From NCBI RefSeq assembly GCF_022557175.1, contig NZ_CP092915.1, positions 4,464,001 to 4,528,000 on the forward strand: DNA of 64,000 bases. Direction: 5' to 3'. The translations under genes were made by a program, and so were the position numbers. The stretch is from Mycolicibacterium sp. YH-1. Lineage in GTDB: Bacteria; Actinomycetota; Actinomycetes; Mycobacteriales; Mycobacteriaceae. Below are positions 28,680-36,374 of this stretch, piece after piece. The notes beneath the pieces are model-generated. The model had not been told where the DNA came from, made no database searches, and saw nothing but the letters and a program-made list of their open reading frames with translations. The stretch's first letter is position 1. The number at the start of each line of letters is the position of its first letter.

Positions 28680-29074
28680 GGCGATGCTCCAATCATGTTG
28701 AGGTTAGACAGATTTCGCCCGAAAACGGGCGTGTGCGAGCACAGGTCAGGGGTGCGCCGACCGCACCGGTCGAGGCATGTGTGATGACGCCGCAACATCC
28801 CCCATTGGTTCGGGGGTGCGGCTGGAGATCAGATGAGTCCGAGGGGCGATCGACATGTGTCGATCGACGCCTAGGCCAAGGTCAGCGTGGACCCGGACGG
28901 GTGGATTCCGCGAGGGAGGCCCCACTCCGTCCGTTGATACTGTCGTCCGGCATGTGCCGCTCACCTCGCTCTCATCGTGCAACCCGCTGCTACCGCAGGA
29001 CCTCTGCGCGCTGACCATTAGAAGCCCGCGGCCCGTGAAAAGTCAATCAGAACCCCGACGTACGGCTCGCGGCA
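28680..29074. other. 395-base non-coding stretch with two hairpins
   Basis: No convincing gene on either strand. It would be the 5' region of the small membrane protein-corA unit. It holds a short hairpin CGCCCG-AAAA-CGGGCG at 28716-28731 and a longer palindrome at 28847-28866. Short open frames here lack ribosome-binding sites and recognisable protein features. A metal-responsive leader was considered but I could not match an M-box. Confidence 0.6.
28847..28866. promoter_or_regulatory. 20-bp palindrome in the corA-operon leader
   Basis: Arms CGATCGACA and TGTCGATCG with a two-base centre (TG). GGCG/CGCC bases flank it, so the RNA could form a longer stem. It lies about 170 bases before the first start codon of the small membrane protein gene; operator or leader hairpin are both possible. 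Confidence 0.45.
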
Positions 29075-29902
29075 CTAACCTCGCGCGAGCAGTATTCGGC
29101 TGAGTTGCGTCGTGGTGGTGACACCGTCGTCATAGCCACCCTCATCGCCTAGCGCATTCATGACGGCCAAGGTGTAGCGCTGGGCGGGCCCGGCGAAGCC
29201 CACGGTGTTGACCACCCAACCACCCTCCTCCTGCGACCACCCGTTCTTGTTGCCCGGCGCCATCGCAGCGCCTGCGCCCCAGACTCCCCACTGCTGCTGA
29301 CCGTCGACTCGCTGCATCTCCGCCACCACCGCGGCGGCGTCGGCCGGCGCCAAACCGGTCAACACGTAGTTCATCAGCCCATCGAAGTCATCGGCCGTGG
29401 CCTTCTGAAAGCCCCAATATGGGAACACGTCGCCAAATCCGGGCACAGGGCGCACATTTGGCATCCCATAGCGCGGGAAGTTCGCGTTGAACACACCATC
29501 GGTTCCGCCGTAGCGCGCCCACAGCGTGTCGGTTGCCGCGTTATCCGATTTCTGCAGCATCGCGACCATGAGGCGTCGGTCGGCGTCACTGAGCCGAATC
29601 GCACCGGCCCGCTCACGCGTGAGCAGGTCGGCGACCATCGCCAGCTTGATAGTCGATGCCGTCCAGATCGGAGTGGCGGCATGAGCGCTGCGGTACTTGG
29701 CACCCGTCACGCGATCGCGCAACACGAATCCAACGGTGCCGGGCCGCGTCGCGACGTACTGCTCAGCCTCCGCGATGCGCTCGCGCAACCCACACTGGGT
29801 GTCGGAGGCAGCACATGCCGCGGTCGCGACGGGTTGCACTGTCGCACTGCCGATCAGCAGCACCACAACGCTGGAAAGCACTGCGAGCACACGCACGAGC
29901 AT
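29075..29902 (-). CDS. Secreted class A beta-lactamase-like serine hydrolase
   Basis: A 275-residue protein with a Sec signal peptide (hydrophobic 3-25, cleavage probably near residue 30). The penicilloyl-serine transferase motifs are in order: SxxK as STIK (83-86), SDN (119-121) and KxG as KNG (219-221). A clear ExxLN glutamate of true class A enzymes is not seen, and the usual KTG is KNG, so efficient beta-lactam hydrolysis is uncertain; it may be a related peptidase or esterase. The start at 29902 puts the signal peptide at the N-terminus. CTAC/GTAG-rich repeats lie 47 bases upstream, and BlaI/BlaR1-type genes lie 3 kb away. Confidence 0.82.
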   Translation of the reverse strand: MLVRVLAVLSSVVVLLIGSATVQPVATAACAASDTQCGLRERIAEAEQYVATRPGTVGFVLRDRVTGAKYRSAHAATPIWTASTIKLAMVADLLTRERAGAIRLSDADRRLMVAMLQKSDNAATDTLWARYGGTDGVFNANFPRYGMPNVRPVPGFGDVFPYWGFQKATADDFDGLMNYVLTGLAPADAAAVVAEMQRVDGQQQWGVWGAGAAMAPGNKNGWSQEEGGWVVNTVGFAGPAQRYTLAVMNALGDEGGYDDGVTTTTQLSRILLARG

Positions 29903-29948
29903 TGGCTGGCACCCCACTTCGGCTGCGACACCGCGCGAATCCACGGGC

Positions 29949-29974
29949 CTACCACGTAGTCGTAGCACGGTAGT
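29949..29974. promoter_or_regulatory. CTAC/GTAG repeats upstream of the beta-lactamase-like gene
   Basis: CTAC-CAC-GTAG at 29949-29959 followed by further CGTAG and GGTAG elements up to 29974. The composition resembles the doubled CTACGTAG operator at 30721-30739, suggesting the same repressor, possibly the BlaI-type protein encoded nearby. Match is looser than at that site. Confidence 0.4.
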
Positions 29975-30009
29975 CGCTGCACGAGACTGTTCGATGACGC
30001 GTGTCGACG

Positions 30010-30720
30010 TTATTGAAGCGCGTTCTCAATCGCATTGCGGAGATCGTCCGGACTCTGCACCGGCACCTGATCGCCGTTGACGAAGAACGTCGGGGTGCCC
30101 TGGACGCCGAGCGCCTCGCCGTCATTGACGTCCAGGCGGATGCGCTGCAGTGTGGCGGGGTCGTTGTACGCCGCATCGAACGCCGCCATGTCCAGGCCCA
30201 GTTCTGATGCGAAGCCGCGGAACACGTCGTCGGCAGGCGTGCGCTTCTCCCCCCACTGCGCCTGAGTCTCATACATCTTGTGATACATGGGCTCGAGCTG
30301 CCCCTGCTGCGCGGCGGCCTCCACCGCTCGCGCGGCGCGCTCGCCGTTGAAGTGCCCACCCAGCGGGAAGTAGCGCAGGACGAACTCGACGCGATCGCCG
30401 TACTCGGCGCGCAGCTGTTCGACGAGTGGGTATGCCGCCCGGCATCCCTCGCACTCGAAGTCCAGGAACTCGACGAACGTCACGGCAGCGTCGGGAGCGT
30501 CGTTCAGTCGATGACTGTTCTCACGGACCACCTGCCCGGGGGCCGAGTCCGCCGACGGCTCGCCGGCCGTGTCGGAATCGCCTCGACTCACGAGGAGGAA
30601 GACCGTGATTGCGGCGATGACGGCGATCGCGACCACTGTCAGCAGCGTCCGGCCGGTACGTGTTCCCAGCAAGAGTTCTCTCCCAAGCTCATGTCGGTGT
30701 GCAGTGCGCCGGACCTGCAT
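30010..30720 (-). CDS. Membrane-anchored DsbA-family thioredoxin-fold protein
   Basis: A 236-residue protein with one N-terminal membrane helix (about 24-44) and an exported thioredoxin fold. The active site is CEGC at 90-93 in FLDFECEGC, and the cis-proline loop is QGTPTFFVNG near residue 210. It resembles the DSBA/oxidoreductase group that includes mycobacterial suppressors of capsule/disulfide proteins. The start at 30720 directly abuts an operator-like palindrome; an internal TTG at about codon 16 with GGGAGA upstream is an alternative. It is divergent from the L,D-transpeptidase gene, 54 bases away. Confidence 0.88.
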   Translation of the reverse strand: MQVRRTAHRHELGRELLLGTRTGRTLLTVVAIAVIAAITVFLLVSRGDSDTAGEPSADSAPGQVVRENSHRLNDAPDAAVTFVEFLDFECEGCRAAYPLVEQLRAEYGDRVEFVLRYFPLGGHFNGERAARAVEAAAQQGQLEPMYHKMYETQAQWGEKRTPADDVFRGFASELGLDMAAFDAAYNDPATLQRIRLDVNDGEALGVQGTPTFFVNGDQVPVQSPDDLRNAIENALQ

Positions 30721-30739
30721 CTACGTAGTGACTACGTAG
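30721..30739. promoter_or_regulatory. Doubled CTACGTAG operator in the DsbA/L,D-transpeptidase divergent promoter
   Basis: CTACGTAG-TGA-CTACGTAG: two identical 8-base palindromes that together form a 19-base dyad. The whole intergenic region is only 54 bases, so a protein bound here would control both genes. A BlaI/MecI-family regulator encoded 2.2 kb away is the obvious candidate; binding is inferred, not shown. Confidence 0.65.
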
Positions 30740-30774
30740 GATGGTAGCGCAACTGATGTTCGGCGAGCGACGGG

Positions 30775-32016
30775 ATGACTCTCATGAGGCTTGGCCACCC
30801 CTCGGCGATCCGGCGCCGACGCGGGATCTGGTGGACGACGGCGGCACTGATGACGATCACCGTCGTGGTGCTTGGCCTGAATTCGTGCGGAACCGCTACG
30901 CCCCCGCCGCCGTCGGAGCCCCAGTCGATCATCGACAAGGGCACCCCCTACGACGATCTACTCATCCCCGAGTTGCAGACGTCGGTCACCGACGGTGCCA
31001 TCGGTGTCCCCGTCGAGTCGCCAGTCACCGTCAGCGCAGGCGGGGGTGTGCTGGGCGCAGTGAGCCTCGTCAACGAGGAGGGCCGCGAGGTCAGGGGCGA
31101 GCTGAGCGCCGACGGCGTCACGTGGCGCTCCGCGGAACCGCTTGGCTACAACCGGGAGTACACCCTGAACGCCGAGGCGTCGGGTCTGGGCGGTGTGACT
31201 CACACCAGCGCCACGTTCGAGACGCATTCGCCGGAGAACCTGACGATGCCCTACGTGGTTCCCACCGACGGTGCGGTCGTCGGCGTCGGACAGCCCATCG
31301 CGGTGCGCTTCGACGAGAACATCCCCGACCGCCTCGCAGCCCAGCAGGCGATCACGGTCACGACCACGCCTGAGGTCGAAGGCGCCTTCTACTGGCTGAA
31401 CAACCGCGAAGTCCGCTGGCGCCCAGCGCAGTACTGGAAGCCCGGAACAACAGTCGAGGTTGCGGTGAAGACATACGGCGCTCATCTCGGTGACGGCCTA
31501 TTCGGTCAGGACGACGTCGCGAGCCGCTTCACGATCGGCGATGAGGTCATCGCGACCGCCGACGACGCCACCAAGACAATGACCGTCCGAGTGAATGGGG
31601 ACGTGGTCAAGCAGATGCCAATCTCGATGGGCAAGAACAAGACCCCCACCGATAACGGCACCTACATCATCGGCGACCGGTCCTCGTTCCTCGTCATGGA
31701 CTCCTCGACCTACGGCGTGCCGGTGAACTCCCCCGATGGATACCGCACCGAGGTCAACTGGGCCACCCAGATGTCCTACAGCGGGATCTATGTCCACTCA
31801 GCGCCATGGTCGGTCGGCAGCCAGGGTCGTGCCAACGTCAGCCACGGATGCCTCAACGTCAGTCCCGATAACGCCCGGTGGTTCTTCGACAACACCAGAC
31901 GCGGTGACATCGTCGAGGTCATCAACACCGTCGGGTCCACCCTGTCCGGAACCGACGGCCTCGGCGACTGGAACATCCCGTGGGAGCAGTGGCGCAAGGG
32001 CAACGCCACGGTGTAG
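30775..32016 (+). CDS. L,D-transpeptidase lipoprotein (Ldt, YkuD domain)
   Basis: A 413-residue peptidoglycan cross-linking enzyme that forms 3-3 bonds. A twin-basic/hydrophobic signal ends in the lipobox LNSC with lipidated Cys38. Two Ig-like domains (about 55-250) precede the YkuD catalytic domain, with catalytic His357/Cys359 in SHGCLNVS and an upstream HSAPWS lid motif. The architecture matches LdtMt2-type enzymes, which tolerate most beta-lactams except carbapenems. The ATG at 30775 gives the full signal; a second ATG three codons on is possible. It is divergent from the DsbA-like gene. Confidence 0.94.
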   Translation: MTLMRLGHPSAIRRRRGIWWTTAALMTITVVVLGLNSCGTATPPPPSEPQSIIDKGTPYDDLLIPELQTSVTDGAIGVPVESPVTVSAGGGVLGAVSLVNEEGREVRGELSADGVTWRSAEPLGYNREYTLNAEASGLGGVTHTSATFETHSPENLTMPYVVPTDGAVVGVGQPIAVRFDENIPDRLAAQQAITVTTTPEVEGAFYWLNNREVRWRPAQYWKPGTTVEVAVKTYGAHLGDGLFGQDDVASRFTIGDEVIATADDATKTMTVRVNGDVVKQMPISMGKNKTPTDNGTYIIGDRSSFLVMDSSTYGVPVNSPDGYRTEVNWATQMSYSGIYVHSAPWSVGSQGRANVSHGCLNVSPDNARWFFDNTRRGDIVEVINTVGSTLSGTDGLGDWNIPWEQWRKGNATV

Positions 32017-32021
32017 CGAGA

Positions 32022-32942
32022 TCAGTGGTGACAGACCACATTGATCACGATGGGCGCGGTGACCGTCACGGTCATCGTGGCCGCCACCAACGCCTGGTGA
32101 CACCAACGCGTCCCGCTGTGCACCGGGTCCAGTAGCCGGTTGGCACGCGCGGCCACTGCTGTGGCGGCGACCGCAAGACCTCCGGTGCGCACCGGTAGTG
32201 GGCCGGCCAGCATGACCATCCCCGCCACGAGTGATGTCGTGCCGTGACGACGGACCGCCGCGTCATCGGCACACATCTCCAACAGTTCGGTGACCGCCGC
32301 GGCGCCGCGTGTGAACAGCGGCAGACGCGTCAGGCTGCCTGCGAGCGCGCGCAACACCATCACGACATGGTGATGCCGCCCGGAGATGTGGGCGTCCTCG
32401 TGCGCGAGCACCGCCGCGAGCTGCGAGTCGTCGAGCGCCTCCATTGCCGCCGTGGTGACCACGATGGCATTCGGCCGGCCCACAACGCAGTACGCGGCCG
32501 GCCGCGCGGCGGGCACCACGAAGACGTCGGGCCGCCCGGTGGGCACTCCGATGATTCGGGCGGCGTGAGCGTGCTCTCGACTCAGCGACCGCGAGCCCAG
32601 CACCGATCTACTCACCTTCACCGTCACGACCGTCGAGATCACCAGGCCCGCAATGATGAGAACCGCCAGACTCAAGCGTCCCGGAGTCGCCACTCGTTCG
32701 GGCATACCGAGAAGTTCCAGGCACAGCACCACTGCCGAGGAACCCTCAAGCCCGCGCAGGCCCGTCACGACGATGAGCGTGATCGCCGCCGTCCATGCGA
32801 GCAGCGCTCCGACGATGGCCGTCAACCACGCGGCGACACCGAGTCGCGGGCTCATGCCACGGCGAGTGAGCCGTGCCAGCAGCGGCGGCGACAACCACGT
32901 CACCATGGCTGCGTAGACCAACAGGCAGGCAGCGGTTGTCAT
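32022..32942 (-). CDS. BlaR1-like M56 family membrane metallopeptidase
   Basis: A 306-residue membrane protein with helices near 3-20, 38-60, 88-110 and a C-terminal one (about 285-303). The zinc protease motif HEDAH at 181-185 is followed by EMCADDAA, the third zinc ligand region, as in BlaR1/MecR1 M56 proteases. Unlike staphylococcal BlaR1 it has no C-terminal penicillin-sensor domain, like mycobacterial BlaR proteins. It overlaps the BlaI-type gene as ATGA, so it most likely cleaves or triggers removal of that repressor. Confidence 0.9.
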   Translation of the reverse strand: MTTAACLLVYAAMVTWLSPPLLARLTRRGMSPRLGVAAWLTAIVGALLAWTAAITLIVVTGLRGLEGSSAVVLCLELLGMPERVATPGRLSLAVLIIAGLVISTVVTVKVSRSVLGSRSLSREHAHAARIIGVPTGRPDVFVVPAARPAAYCVVGRPNAIVVTTAAMEALDDSQLAAVLAHEDAHISGRHHHVVMVLRALAGSLTRLPLFTRGAAAVTELLEMCADDAAVRRHGTTSLVAGMVMLAGPLPVRTGGLAVAATAVAARANRLLDPVHSGTRWCHQALVAATMTVTVTAPIVINVVCHH

Positions 32943-33334
32943 CGACGCCGCTTGGGGCTGTCGGAATGGCGCGGTGCCGCTTTCACCCGAAGCGCCGCCT
33001 TCAACTGAGCGGACTCCTCGGCGGTCATCTGCTCGACGAAGAACGCGAGAACCGCCTCACGGTCGCCGCCATCGCTGAACGCCGCGCGCATCAGGTTGGC
33101 CGAACGCTCCTCCCGCGTCATCATCGGCCAGTACCGGTACGCCTTGCCCTCGCGTTCCCGCCTCACCCAGCCCTTGCGGTGCAGGTTGTCCAGCGTCGAG
33201 AGCACGGTCGTGTAGGCGATCTGACGTGTGTCGGCCAGCTCCTCGAAGACCTGGCGAACGGTCACGCCGTCCTCGCGGTCCCACACCCGTTCCATGACAG
33301 TTGCCTCGAGGTCACCGAATCCTCGCTGCTGCAT
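32939..33334 (-). CDS. BlaI/MecI/CopY family transcriptional repressor
   Basis: A 131-residue winged-helix repressor. FGDLEATVMERVWDREDGVTVRQVFEEL and IAYTTVLSTLDNLHRKGWVRRE (about 5-62) are the family's DNA-binding region; the C-terminal part is the helical dimerisation domain. GGGAGG lies upstream of the ATG at 33334 (MQQRGFGD), preferred to an in-frame codon eight residues earlier. It is translationally coupled to the M56 peptidase. Likely targets are the L,D-transpeptidase, DsbA-like and beta-lactamase-like promoters (inference from shared palindromes). M. tuberculosis BlaI (Rv1846c) is a relative at another locus. Confidence 0.93.
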   Translation of the reverse strand: MQQRGFGDLEATVMERVWDREDGVTVRQVFEELADTRQIAYTTVLSTLDNLHRKGWVRREREGKAYRYWPMMTREERSANLMRAAFSDGGDREAVLAFFVEQMTAEESAQLKAALRVKAAPRHSDSPKRRR

Positions 33335-33421
33335 CCCTACCTCCCGGCCGTCTCCCACAATCTAGCCGCAGTCCAGCGTCCCGCAGGCCCTCCGCGCGCA
33401 GTCGAGGCAGCCGATGTCTGC

Positions 33422-34126
33422 TCAGCCCACCGGGCACGTCGCCGCACCCTCGCGCAGCACCACCGCCGAGCGCTGGTCGATCGGCAGCCCGTATCCGCGC
33501 AGCACGTCGGCGAACTGCACCGAGTACTGGCACCAGAAGGCTTGATTGGGCGGCATCCAGTCGGCGGGCTCAGAATCGCCCTTGTCCTGGTTCGCGCCGC
33601 CCGCGACCGCCAGCAGGTTGGCCGGGTCGTTGGCGAACCGCACCCGCATCTCGTCGGTCCAGTCCCGGGCGCCGAGATCCCACGCCAACGCCAACGGGAC
33701 GAGGTGATCGATCTGCACCGACGCGCCCACCTGATTGCCACGCGTGAACGAGATCACCGCATTGGTGTAGGGGTCATGCAGCGCCCCGGTGGCCACAGCG
33801 CTCGGGCACCGCTTGATGGCGACGTAGACCTTGTCGACGAGGTCGCGGTCGAGGATGTCATTGCGGGTGTCGCACCCGTTGTGGCCGCCGGGCGCGCTGT
33901 TGTCATCGGTCCACGATTCGCCGAACGCGGCCCGGCGGTAGTCGTGGCCACGGGTGCGGGTCGGGATCACCGCCACACCAGCCAGCACGTCGGCACCGGC
34001 GGTGACGGTGGGCATATCGGCCGACGCGACGAACATCTCGGAGCGCTCGCGAGAGGCGGCCACCGTTTGATAGGCGACGGCCACCGAGAGGATCACCGCC
34101 GCCGTGAGCCAGGCCAGCCGCTTCAC
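33422..34126 (-). CDS. Exported HNH nuclease family protein (DUF1524)
   Basis: A 234-residue protein with a short N-terminal hydrophobic segment (about 4-22), so exported or anchored. The core QIDHLVPLALAWDLG, the ANDPANLLAV segment and NQDKGDSEPADWMPPN are the conserved parts of the GmrSD/DUF1524 HNH nuclease group: the histidine in DHLVPL and the asparagines would hold the metal. Secreted relatives degrade DNA, probably for nutrition or competition. Its ATG overlaps the recG stop as ATGA. Rv2972c is the positional counterpart. Confidence 0.87.
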   Translation of the reverse strand: MKRLAWLTAAVILSVAVAYQTVAASRERSEMFVASADMPTVTAGADVLAGVAVIPTRTRGHDYRRAAFGESWTDDNSAPGGHNGCDTRNDILDRDLVDKVYVAIKRCPSAVATGALHDPYTNAVISFTRGNQVGASVQIDHLVPLALAWDLGARDWTDEMRVRFANDPANLLAVAGGANQDKGDSEPADWMPPNQAFWCQYSVQFADVLRGYGLPIDQRSAVVLREGAATCPVG

Positions 34127-36372
34127 GCCTTGTCCAGGTACTCGACGCGCTCGGTATCGGTGAACGGGGCGGCGAGGGCCTGAAGTCCCCGATGCTGCAC
34201 CAGCCTCGGATCCTCCGCATAGACCGACTGGGCGAACGTGCGCGCCGCCTCGATGACCTCGCGATGCTCGGCCAGGGACAGCAGCCGGAGCGTGATGGGC
34301 CTACCGGACTGGTTGAGCCCCAACACATCTCCCTCACGCCGCTCGGCGAGGTCGAGATCAGCCAGCTCGAATCCGTCCAGCGTGCCCGCGACCGCACGCA
34401 GGCGCGTGCCTGCCTTGGAACCCTCCGGCATGTTGGTGGCCAGCAGGCATAGGCTCGGATGCTCACCGCGACCGATGCGCCCCCGCAACTGGTGCAGCTG
34501 GCTGATACCGAACCGGTCGGCGTCCATCACCACCATGACGGTGGCATTGGGCACGTCGACGCCGACCTCGATCACGGTGGTGCACACCAGCACGTCGATG
34601 TCACCGGCGCGGAAGGCCGACATCACCGCATCCTTCTCGTCACCGGAGAGCCTGCCGTGCATCAGCCCAAGGCGCAGTCCGGCCAGCTCGCCGCCCCGCA
34701 GCCCCTCGTACATCTCGATGACGGTCTTGGGGGGTGGCCCGGGCGGCGCCTTCCCGTCCTGGCCCGGCGCGGCCCCGTCGTCGTCGGCCTCGTCGATACG
34801 GGAGGCCACCACGTACGCCTGGCGCCCCGCGGCGACCTCCTCGCGAACGCGCAGCCATGCCCTTCCCAGCCACGACCTCTGGCGCTCCTCGCGCATGAAG
34901 ATCGTGTTGGTGGAGATGGGCTGGCGCCCACGCGGCAGCTCACGCAGCACCGATGTCTCGAGGTCACCGTAGACGGTCAACGCGACCGTACGCGGGATGG
35001 GCGTGGCGGTCATCACCAGAAGATGCGGCGTGATACCGCCGGCGGCCTTGGCGCGCAGCCGATCCCGCTGCGCGACGCCGAAGCGGTGCTGCTCGTCGAC
35101 GACGACGAGACCGAGATTGTGGAACTCGACATCGTCCTGGATCAGCGCATGCGTTCCGATGACGATACCCGCGTCACCGCAGGCGATCTCATCACGCGCT
35201 CGCCGCTTCTGTTGTGCGGTCATCGATCCGGTGAGCAGGGCCACCCGGGTGGCGCCCGCCTCACCCCCGAGCTCACCGGCCATGGCCAACGGGCCGAGGA
35301 CCTGGCGGATGGACCGGGCATGTTGGACCGCAAGCACTTCGGTGGGAGCCAGCAGGGCGCACTGGAATCCGCTGTCCACCATCTGCGCCATCGCGAGAAC
35401 CGACACGATGGTCTTGCCGGAGCCGACCTCACCCTGCAGCATCCGATGCATCGGTTTGGTGTCGGCCAGTTCGGCCGAGAGCACCTCCAGCACGGAGCGC
35501 TGGCCTGCGGTCAGTTCGAACGGCAACTGCTCGCCCAGTGCGGCCAGGACACCGCCGCCGCGCGCAGGGGCTGGCGGGCCCGTCTCGCCCAGTTCGCCGT
35601 TGCGGCGCACCACCAGCGCCCACTGCAGGCCGACGGCCTCGTCGAACGCCAGGCGCTCGGTGGCGCGTTCCCTGTCGTCGGGGCTCTCGGCGAGGTGGAT
35701 GGCACGAAGTGCCTCGTCCTCCGACATCAGATCCCAGTGCTCCCGAATCGATTCCGGCAGCGGATCATCGATGGGGTCGAGCACGTCGAGGACCTGGCGG
35801 ACACACGCGTAGATATCCCAGCTCTGCACCTTGGCGCTGGCGGGATAGATCGGGAAGTAGTCCCGTTCGAACGCCGACATGTCGAGTTCGCCGTCGTCCG
35901 TCTTCGATGACGCAGCGATCGTCGCCAGATTCTTCGAACCTCTGCCCTGGCCCGCTCCCTCGAGGATCAGGAACGCCGGATGCGTCAACTGCATGGCACC
36001 CCTGAAGAATCCGACCTCGCCCGACAGCATCAGTCGGGTGCCCTCCACGAGCGTCTTCTTGGTGTACTTGGCGTTGAAGAAGGTGGCGGTCACCTTGGGG
36101 TTGCGGTCGCGCAGCGTCACCACCAGGTACTCACGCCTCGGCTGCCGGTTGGTGTACCGGATGTCGGCGCGCGCAATGGTGTCGACGAAAGTGATGTGCT
36201 CGCCCTCCTCGGGCAGCTCCCCGTCGTCACCGAGCACCGACATGCCGTGGCTGTACTTGCGCGGGTAGTGCCGCAGCAGGTCGTTCACGGTGACGATGCC
36301 GAAGTGCTCCTCAAGGGCCTTCGCCGACTTGGCGCCGATCACGTGCGTCAAGGCGTCGGTGAGCGCAACCAC
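34123..36372 (-). CDS. recG: ATP-dependent DNA helicase RecG
   Basis: A 749-residue superfamily 2 helicase that reverses stalled forks and processes Holliday junctions. The N-terminal wedge/OB domain is followed by Walker A GEVGSGKTI, the DEQH box in VVVDEQHRFG, TATPIPRT, and the C-terminal motif VI region HQLRGRIGRGEHPS. An insertion with a DEADDDGAAPGQDGKAPPG-type linker lies between helicase motifs, common in actinobacteria. It starts with GTG at 36372, two bases after the fakA-like gene, and is coupled to the HNH gene downstream. Confidence 0.97.
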   Translation of the reverse strand: MVALTDALTHVIGAKSAKALEEHFGIVTVNDLLRHYPRKYSHGMSVLGDDGELPEEGEHITFVDTIARADIRYTNRQPRREYLVVTLRDRNPKVTATFFNAKYTKKTLVEGTRLMLSGEVGFFRGAMQLTHPAFLILEGAGQGRGSKNLATIAASSKTDDGELDMSAFERDYFPIYPASAKVQSWDIYACVRQVLDVLDPIDDPLPESIREHWDLMSEDEALRAIHLAESPDDRERATERLAFDEAVGLQWALVVRRNGELGETGPPAPARGGGVLAALGEQLPFELTAGQRSVLEVLSAELADTKPMHRMLQGEVGSGKTIVSVLAMAQMVDSGFQCALLAPTEVLAVQHARSIRQVLGPLAMAGELGGEAGATRVALLTGSMTAQQKRRARDEIACGDAGIVIGTHALIQDDVEFHNLGLVVVDEQHRFGVAQRDRLRAKAAGGITPHLLVMTATPIPRTVALTVYGDLETSVLRELPRGRQPISTNTIFMREERQRSWLGRAWLRVREEVAAGRQAYVVASRIDEADDDGAAPGQDGKAPPGPPPKTVIEMYEGLRGGELAGLRLGLMHGRLSGDEKDAVMSAFRAGDIDVLVCTTVIEVGVDVPNATVMVVMDADRFGISQLHQLRGRIGRGEHPSLCLLATNMPEGSKAGTRLRAVAGTLDGFELADLDLAERREGDVLGLNQSGRPITLRLLSLAEHREVIEAARTFAQSVYAEDPRLVQHRGLQALAAPFTDTERVEYLDKA

Positions 36373-36374
36373 GT

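Noticed and set aside
28733..29014. Open frames on both strands in the non-coding stretch before corA
   Set aside because: No ribosome-binding site, low-complexity Arg/Ser composition and no domain-like pattern.
28846..29020. M-box magnesium riboswitch before corA
   Set aside because: A GGTGAG element exists on the minus strand, but the conserved downstream M-box blocks could not be found by eye; a covariance-model search would decide.
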